Origin: CAZEFK01 sp964511405
GTDB lineage: Bacteria > Pseudomonadota > Alphaproteobacteria > Elsterales > Elsteraceae
Reading direction: 5' to 3'
NCBI GenBank assembly: GCA_964511405.1
Contig: CAZEFK010000148.1
Coordinates: 1-18,293, forward strand
DNA length: 18,293 nt
Shown here: in pieces, positions 14,255 to 18,293 of the stretch
Numbering within the stretch: the first letter of the stretch is position 1
How the letters are laid out: each line of letters starts with the position of its first letter
Made by a program: the position numbers and the translations under genes
The notes under the pieces: generated by a model
Told to the model about the DNA's origin: nothing
What the model saw: the letters and a program-made list of their open reading frames with translations, nothing else
Databases searched by the model: none

Positions 14255-15174
14255 GGGCGCGTGTGCCGGCGCACGAATGCGACCAGGTCGGCGAAGGCTG
14301 AATCCATCTCCGGACTGCGACCTAGCGCGCGCAGGGCGCTGTGCACGAGGCCACGTCCCAGGCGCAGGTCGACACGCACGCCGGCGTCGCGCAGGCGTTG
14401 GGCGAACAGGACGGCGTCGTCGCGCAGCGGGTCATGCTCGACCGGCAGCAGGAAGGTCGGCGGCAGCCCATGGAGCGGCGCTGCGAGGGGGCGGTCGTAC
14501 GGGCCGGGAGCGCCGTCGCCGTGATAGGCGCCGAAGCAGGCCTTGACCTCGACCAGGCTCAGCAGGGGGGCCTCGGCCTCGTCGCGTGCCGCCGGTTCGG
14601 CCGGATCGCCGGAGAGGGCGGGATAGACCAGAACCAGCCCCGCCGGCTGCGGCCCGCCGCGGTCGCGCAGGGCCAGCGCCGCACCGGCCGCCAGCAGCCC
14701 GCCCGCGCTGTCGCCCGCCAGCAGCACCGGTGCGGACGGCACCGGCAGCCGGCTGTGCCGCACGGCCTCGGCGACCGCGAGGGCATCGTCCAGGGCCGCC
14801 GGGGCCCGATGCTCCGGTGCGAGGCGATAGTCGACCGCGACGACGGCGGCGCCGGTGTCGGCGGCCAAGCGGGCGGTCACCAAATCGTGGCTGTCGAGCG
14901 ACCCCAGGGTGAAGCCGCCGCCATGCAGGTACACGATGATGCCGGCCGGAGGCGTGCTCGGCCGATAGAGCCGGAGCGGAATGCGCCGGTCCGCCAAGTC
15001 CAGCGCCGTGCCCTCGGCCGTTACCCCGGGCGGCCGCGGCGGGGTGAAGCGGGCGGCGTACGCATCATACAGCCGGCGCAGCTCGGGCATCGGCAGGCCG
15101 GCGGCGTCGGCCGGAAAGCAGGCCTCGGTATCGCGGATGAAGGGGAGCATCTGCGGCTCGAGCATGGGCGGCAT
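14251..15174 (-). CDS. HSL-family alpha/beta hydrolase (esterase), candidate acylcarnitine esterase (HocS-like)
   Basis: A 307-residue esterase of the hormone-sensitive lipase family (group IV), cytoplasmic by sequence. The oxyanion motif HGGGF is at residues 84-88, nucleophile Ser156 in GDSAGG, acid Asp248 in VEHDPLRDD and base His278 in LVHSAL; YRLAPEH at 116-122 is also typical. All catalytic residues are present. The start used is ATG 15172-15174; in-frame ATGs at residues 4 and 9 are possible because no strong ribosome binding site is seen. The gene is divergent from the BKACE gene and heads the eight-gene minus run. In Pseudomonas aeruginosa the carnitine operon ends with hocS, encoding a short-chain acylcarnitine hydrolase of lipolytic-enzyme type. 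By analogy this protein may release carnitine from acylcarnitines; that function is inferred from position and family, not shown. Confidence 0.88.
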   Translation of the reverse strand: MPPMLEPQMLPFIRDTEACFPADAAGLPMPELRRLYDAYAARFTPPRPPGVTAEGTALDLADRRIPLRLYRPSTPPAGIIVYLHGGGFTLGSLDSHDLVTARLAADTGAAVVAVDYRLAPEHRAPAALDDALAVAEAVRHSRLPVPSAPVLLAGDSAGGLLAAGAALALRDRGGPQPAGLVLVYPALSGDPAEPAARDEAEAPLLSLVEVKACFGAYHGDGAPGPYDRPLAAPLHGLPPTFLLPVEHDPLRDDAVLFAQRLRDAGVRVDLRLGRGLVHSALRALGRSPEMDSAFADLVAFVRRHTRP

Positions 15175-15201
15175 CCCTGTCGGCGGCTGCGCGATCGTCG
15201 T

Positions 15202-15224
15202 CGGGCGGCGTCAAACGCCGCCCG
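15202..15224. repeat. Perfect hairpin-forming inverted repeat between divergent genes
   Basis: CGGGCGGCGT (15202-15211) and ACGCCGCCCG (15215-15224) form a perfect 10-bp GC-rich stem closing a CAA loop. On the plus strand it is followed by a pyrimidine-rich stretch with short T pairs, which is only weakly terminator-like. It sits 78 bases... upstream of the esterase start's side and 55 bases before the BKACE ATG, so either leader RNA could contain it. A palindromic operator is an alternative. Confidence 0.6.
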
Positions 15225-15279
15225 GATCCTCTTCTTATCCTAAGCCCCGGATCCCATGGCAACCGGCCGGAGCAGCCCC

Positions 15280-16161
15280 ATGAACCAGGACGTCATCATC
15301 ACCTGCGCCGTCACCGGCGCCGGCGACACCGTCGGCAAGCATCCGGCGATCCCGGTGACCCCGCGCCAGATCGCCGATGCGGTGATCGAAGCGGCGCGGG
15401 CGGGCGCCGCCATCGCCCACATCCATGTCCGCGACCCCGAGACCGGCAAGGCCGGCCGAGACCGGCGCTGGTACCGCGAGGCGGTCGGCCATATCCGCGA
15501 TAGCGGCGTCGACATCATCGTGAACCTCACCGCCGGCATGGGCGGCGACTTCGTCTTCGACCCGGCCCGTCCGGCGACCGGCGGCGCCGGCACCGACATG
15601 GCCGACGCCGCCGAGCGCGTGGCCCATGTCGAGGAGCTGCGGCCGGAGATCTGCACGCTCGACTGCGGCTCGGTCAATTTCGGCAACGGCCTGTTCGTGG
15701 CCACCGCCGACCTCCTGCGTGAGATGGCGCGGCGGATCCAGGCCGCCGGCGTCAAGCCTGAGATCGAGGTGTTCGAGCTTGGCCACATCGCGCTGGCCAA
15801 GCAGCTCATTGCCGAAGGCCTGATCGATCGGCCGCCCTTGTTCCAGCTGTGCATGGGCATACCCTGGGGCGCGGAGGCGACCACCGAGGCGATGTTGGCC
15901 ATGCGCAACCACCTGCCTGCCGACGCAGACTGGGCTGGCTTCGCGATCGGCCGGCAGCAGATGCCGTTCGCGGCCCAGGCGGTGCTGTTGGGCGGCCATG
16001 TCCGGGTCGGGCTGGAGGACAACATTTGGCTGGAGAAGGGCGTGCCGGCCTCGAACGGGTCGCTGGTGACCCGGGCCCGGGAGATCATCGAGCGCATGGG
16101 GGCGCGCGTCCTGACGCCGGCCGAGGCCAGGGCCAAGCTGGGGCTGGCGCCGCGGCGATGA
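15280..16161 (+). CDS. cdhC: BKACE (DUF849) beta-keto-acid cleavage enzyme, probable 3-dehydrocarnitine cleavage enzyme
   Basis: A 293-residue TIM-barrel enzyme of the beta-keto-acid cleavage family. These Zn-dependent enzymes condense a beta-keto acid with acetyl-CoA and release acetoacetate plus a new acyl-CoA. For carnitine, 3-dehydrocarnitine plus acetyl-CoA would give betainyl-CoA and acetoacetate. Zinc ligands by analogy with Kce are H47 and H49 (AHIHVRD) and E246 in RVGLEDN; R242 and D247 of the same motif match the catalytic Arg and Asp. The start TCAVTGAGDTVGKHPAIPVT and MGIPWGAEATTEAML are also family-typical. ATG 15280 is preferred over ATG 15256 because GGAG (15269-15272) lies 7 bases upstream and the shorter form begins where the family begins. 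The stop overlaps the next ATG. Dehydrocarnitine specificity is supported by linkage to the dehydrogenase, thioesterase and CdhR-like genes, not by pocket residues. Confidence 0.88.
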   Translation: MNQDVIITCAVTGAGDTVGKHPAIPVTPRQIADAVIEAARAGAAIAHIHVRDPETGKAGRDRRWYREAVGHIRDSGVDIIVNLTAGMGGDFVFDPARPATGGAGTDMADAAERVAHVEELRPEICTLDCGSVNFGNGLFVATADLLREMARRIQAAGVKPEIEVFELGHIALAKQLIAEGLIDRPPLFQLCMGIPWGAEATTEAMLAMRNHLPADADWAGFAIGRQQMPFAAQAVLLGGHVRVGLEDNIWLEKGVPASNGSLVTRAREIIERMGARVLTPAEARAKLGLAPRR

Positions 16162-17045
16162 CCGCGGCCGCTGCCGCGGCGGCCGACGGGGCGCGGCAGC
16201 GGCGGCTCGGGCTGGTCCTGGTCTTCCTGTCGGCGATTGCCTGGAGCACCGCCGGGTTCTTTACCCGGCTGGTGCCCGTCGATGCCTGGACGACTCTGTT
16301 CTGGCGCGGCTGCTTCGGCGGCCTGTTCATCGGCCTGTTCACGGTCTGGCGGCTGGGCCGCGAGACCCTGCCGTCGCTTCGTGCCCTGGGTTGGCGCGGC
16401 TGGGTGATCACCGCCCTCTCGACCTCGGCCATGCTGACGTTCATTCCCGCCCTGAAACTGACCACCGTTGCCAATGTCGCGGTGATCTATGCGGCGACGC
16501 CCTTCGTGGCCGCGGCCTTGTCCTGGGCGTGGCTGAAGGAGCGGCCGTCGGGCCGGACGCTGGTCGCGTGCGCGGCGGCACTGGTCGGCGTGGCGATTAC
16601 CGTGGGCGGGGCCACCGACGCCGGCGGCCGGTGGGGGGATGGCCTGACGCTGGTGATGACGATCGCCGTCGCCCTGATGATGGTGGCGGTCCGCCGCTGG
16701 CCGGCGGTGCCGCTGCTGCCCATGGCCTGCCTGTCGAACTGGCTGGGCATGCTGTTGAGCTGGCCGTTCGCCGATCCGGGGGCGGTGAGCCTCGCCGGCC
16801 TGGGCGGCCTCGCCTTGTTCGGCCTGTTCCAGATGACCCTGGGGCTGACCTTGTTCTCGTTCGGCTCGCGCCTGGTGCCGCCGACCGAGGCCGCGCTGAT
16901 CGGCGTCCTGGATACGCCGCTATCGCCGCTGTGGGTGTGGCTGGCGTTCGGCGAAGTGCCGTCGCTTTATGCGGTCGGCGGCGGTGCCGTGATCGTTGCG
17001 GCCGTCGCCGGCAATATCCTGGGCGAGGCGCAGCCGCGGCGCTGA
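16158..17045 (+). CDS. EamA/DMT-superfamily transporter
   Basis: A 295-residue inner-membrane protein of the drug/metabolite transporter superfamily, with two EamA repeats and about ten hydrophobic segments. The first is LGLVLVFLSAIAWSTAGFFT; the second repeat begins near WGDGLTLVMTIAVALMMVAV. Landmarks are FWRGCFGGLFIGLF, the end-of-repeat AALSWAWLKERPSGRTL, and PTEAALIGVLDTPLSPLWVW with FGEVPS. The N-terminus is an alanine-rich cytoplasmic lead with RQRR before the first helix. ATG 16158 overlaps the BKACE stop (ATGA). The frame is open upstream, but that region is the BKACE gene. Coupling to BKACE suggests transport of a pathway metabolite, for example export of an overflow product, but DMT substrates cannot be read from sequence. 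Confidence 0.9.
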   Translation: MTAAAAAAADGARQRRLGLVLVFLSAIAWSTAGFFTRLVPVDAWTTLFWRGCFGGLFIGLFTVWRLGRETLPSLRALGWRGWVITALSTSAMLTFIPALKLTTVANVAVIYAATPFVAAALSWAWLKERPSGRTLVACAAALVGVAITVGGATDAGGRWGDGLTLVMTIAVALMMVAVRRWPAVPLLPMACLSNWLGMLLSWPFADPGAVSLAGLGGLALFGLFQMTLGLTLFSFGSRLVPPTEAALIGVLDTPLSPLWVWLAFGEVPSLYAVGGGAVIVAAVAGNILGEAQPRR

Positions 17046-17049
17046 CCGT

Positions 17050-17412
17050 TCAGTGCCGGAACAAGGTCACCGCCAGCGCGGCGACGGCGACAATGCCGCT
17101 GTTCAGCATCAGCATCGTCGTGCCCAGGCTCCACAGCGTCGGCACGCCGTCCAGCCGCTTGTCCATTCCCATCAGGCGCCCGTCCAGGCGGGCCATGTCC
17201 TCCCGCAGCTTGGCGGTGTCGCGCCGAACCTCGGCCACCTCGCGCTTGAGCTCGGTCACCTCGCGCTTGATCTCGGCCACGTCGCCTTTGATCTCGGCCA
17301 CGTCGCGCTTGAGCTCTGCGATCTCGTGCAGTACGCCGGCCTCGAGGCGTCGAATGGCGTCCAGCAGCGGGTCGCCGTCGGGATTTGGCGGGCGTGGAGA
17401 CGGCGTGCTCAT
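17050..17412 (-). CDS. Small coiled-coil protein with C-terminal membrane anchor, function unknown
   Basis: Using ATG 17410-17412 gives 120 residues; a GTG at 17472 would add 20 residues with no coiled-coil character. After a proline-rich N-terminus (about residues 1-12), residues ~13-80 are a near-perfect heptad coiled coil with repeats such as ELKRDVA, EIKGDVA, EIKREVT and ELKREVA. These are followed by LREDMARLDGRLMGMDKRLD and a C-terminal hydrophobic segment LWSLGTTMLMLNSGIVAVAA ending LAVTLFRH. This looks like a tail-anchored, oligomeric cytoplasmic stalk. GGAG lies only 3 bases before the chosen ATG, so the start is uncertain. It is convergent with the DMT gene (4 bases between stops) and divergent from thiC. 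I do not recognise a named family. Confidence 0.7.
   Translation of the reverse strand: MSTPSPRPPNPDGDPLLDAIRRLEAGVLHEIAELKRDVAEIKGDVAEIKREVTELKREVAEVRRDTAKLREDMARLDGRLMGMDKRLDGVPTLWSLGTTMLMLNSGIVAVAALAVTLFRH
17231..17314. repeat. Four tandem 21-bp repeats encoding heptads
   Basis: Units start at 17231, 17252, 17273 and 17294. Each begins TCGG(C/T)CAC(C/G)TCGC and continues (G/C)(C/T)TTGA(G/T)C, with two to four differences between neighbours. A partial, more diverged copy follows at 17315. Each unit encodes one heptad of the coiled coil on the minus strand, so the stalk may change length by repeat gain or loss. Confidence 0.85.
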
Positions 17413-17456
17413 GCGCTCCAAGGTAGTGCGTCGGCGCGTCCGGTTCCAGCACGCCA

Positions 17457-17485
17457 TTGACAAGGGGGGCACGTCGGATCAAGGG
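17457..17485 (+). promoter_or_regulatory. Candidate thiC promoter
   Basis: A perfect -35 hexamer TTGACA lies at 17457-17462. The -10 region 16-17 bases further on (about 17479-17485) is poor. The predicted transcription start falls close to 17490, just before the TPP aptamer begins at 17492, which is where a riboswitch-bearing leader should start. Confidence 0.45.
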
Positions 17486-17491
17486 TCGCAC

Positions 17492-17597
17492 CGTTCCAGG
17501 GGAGCCCCGCTAGGGGGCTGAGACAGCGCCAGGCCCGGCCGGGCGACGCGCGGACCCTCCGAACCTGATCCGGGTCATACCGGCGTAGGGAGGAGCG
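17492..17597 (+). ncRNA. TPP riboswitch (THI element)
   Basis: A thiamine pyrophosphate-sensing leader that lowers expression of thiamine synthesis genes when TPP is plentiful. Conserved blocks are GGGGAGCCC (from 17499), GGGCTGAGA (around 17515-17523), GACCCTCCGAACCTGATC (17533-17550), CGGGTCATACCGGCGTAGGG (17571-17590). P1 can be drawn as CGTTCC (17492-17497) with GGAGCG (17592-17597). The variable arm between GAGAC and GACCC is a GC-rich hairpin (GGCCCGGCCGGGC-like). It lies about 50 bases before the thiC start, its usual target. Confidence 0.95.
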
Positions 17598-17639
17598 CGG
17601 CCGACGGCCATGGCCCGTTTCCTCCCTCGCCCGCAGGAG
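17587..17639 (+). promoter_or_regulatory. Candidate expression platform of the TPP riboswitch
   Basis: AGGGAGG at the 3' edge of the aptamer (17587-17593) is perfectly complementary to CCTCCCT (17621-17627). That same pyrimidine stretch contains CTCC (17622-17625), which can pair with GGAG of the thiC Shine-Dalgarno AGGAG (17635-17639). This suggests translational control by alternative pairing. No T-run typical of an intrinsic terminator is present between aptamer and start codon. Confidence 0.45.
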
Positions 17640-17647
17640 ACGAGCCC

Positions 17648-18293
<646 letters not shown>

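Noticed and set aside
15849..17045. Extended 398-residue version of the DMT transporter
   Set aside because: The extension is an off-frame reading of BKACE. ATG 16158 with the ATGA overlap gives the normal DMT length.

Overview
The window is a gene-dense stretch of a high-GC chromosome (roughly 70 % G+C by eye) with short gaps and many ATGA/TGATG start-stop overlaps. Family content and style suggest an alphaproteobacterium, perhaps of the Rhodospirillales; this is inference, because no rRNA or marker phylogeny is present. I see no tRNA, rRNA, IS element, phage gene or CRISPR array. Both ends cut genes (eutB at the left, thiC at the right).

Layout. (1) 2-1925, plus strand: the end of eutB, then eutC and an alpha/beta hydrolase with an aspartate nucleophile, all translationally overlapping. 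This is a coenzyme-B12 ethanolamine ammonia-lyase operon with an extra hydrolase. (2) 1952-2878, minus: a LysR regulator divergent from (3) a Rieske-type oxygenase of the glycine betaine demethylase (GbcA) type, followed by an L-carnitine dehydrogenase and a hotdog thioesterase (2984-5782, plus). (4) 5766-15174, minus: an eight-gene run. In transcription order it holds an HSL-type esterase, a YjbR/MmcQ protein, a Tat-exported family-5 solute-binding protein, two DppB/DppC-type permeases, a fused DppD-DppF-type ATPase, a CocE/NonD-type serine hydrolase and a GlxA/CdhR-type AraC activator. (5) 15280-17045, plus: a BKACE (DUF849) beta-keto-acid cleavage enzyme overlapping a DMT-family transporter. 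(6) A small coiled-coil membrane protein on the minus strand, then a TPP riboswitch and thiC.

How the genes fit. Regions 3-5 together read as a carnitine catabolic island. L-carnitine would be oxidised to 3-dehydrocarnitine by the dehydrogenase and split with acetyl-CoA by the BKACE into betainyl-CoA and acetoacetate. The thioesterase would release glycine betaine, and the Rieske oxygenase would demethylate it to dimethylglycine. The AraC protein resembles the carnitine activator CdhR. The unusual part is the uptake and processing side: an Opp/Dpp-type importer co-directional with two different serine esterases. Pseudomonas instead pairs the pathway with a CaiX-type binding protein and one acylcarnitine esterase, HocS. 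My main hypothesis is that this island imports and deacylates carnitine esters or other carnitine conjugates.

Regulatory DNA is also informative: a 24-bp inverted repeat at the LysR/Rieske divergent region, a 10-bp perfect-stem hairpin between the esterase and BKACE genes, an AT-rich interrupted palindrome at the convergent eut/LysR ends, and a TPP riboswitch whose 3' flank can be drawn as a translational switch.
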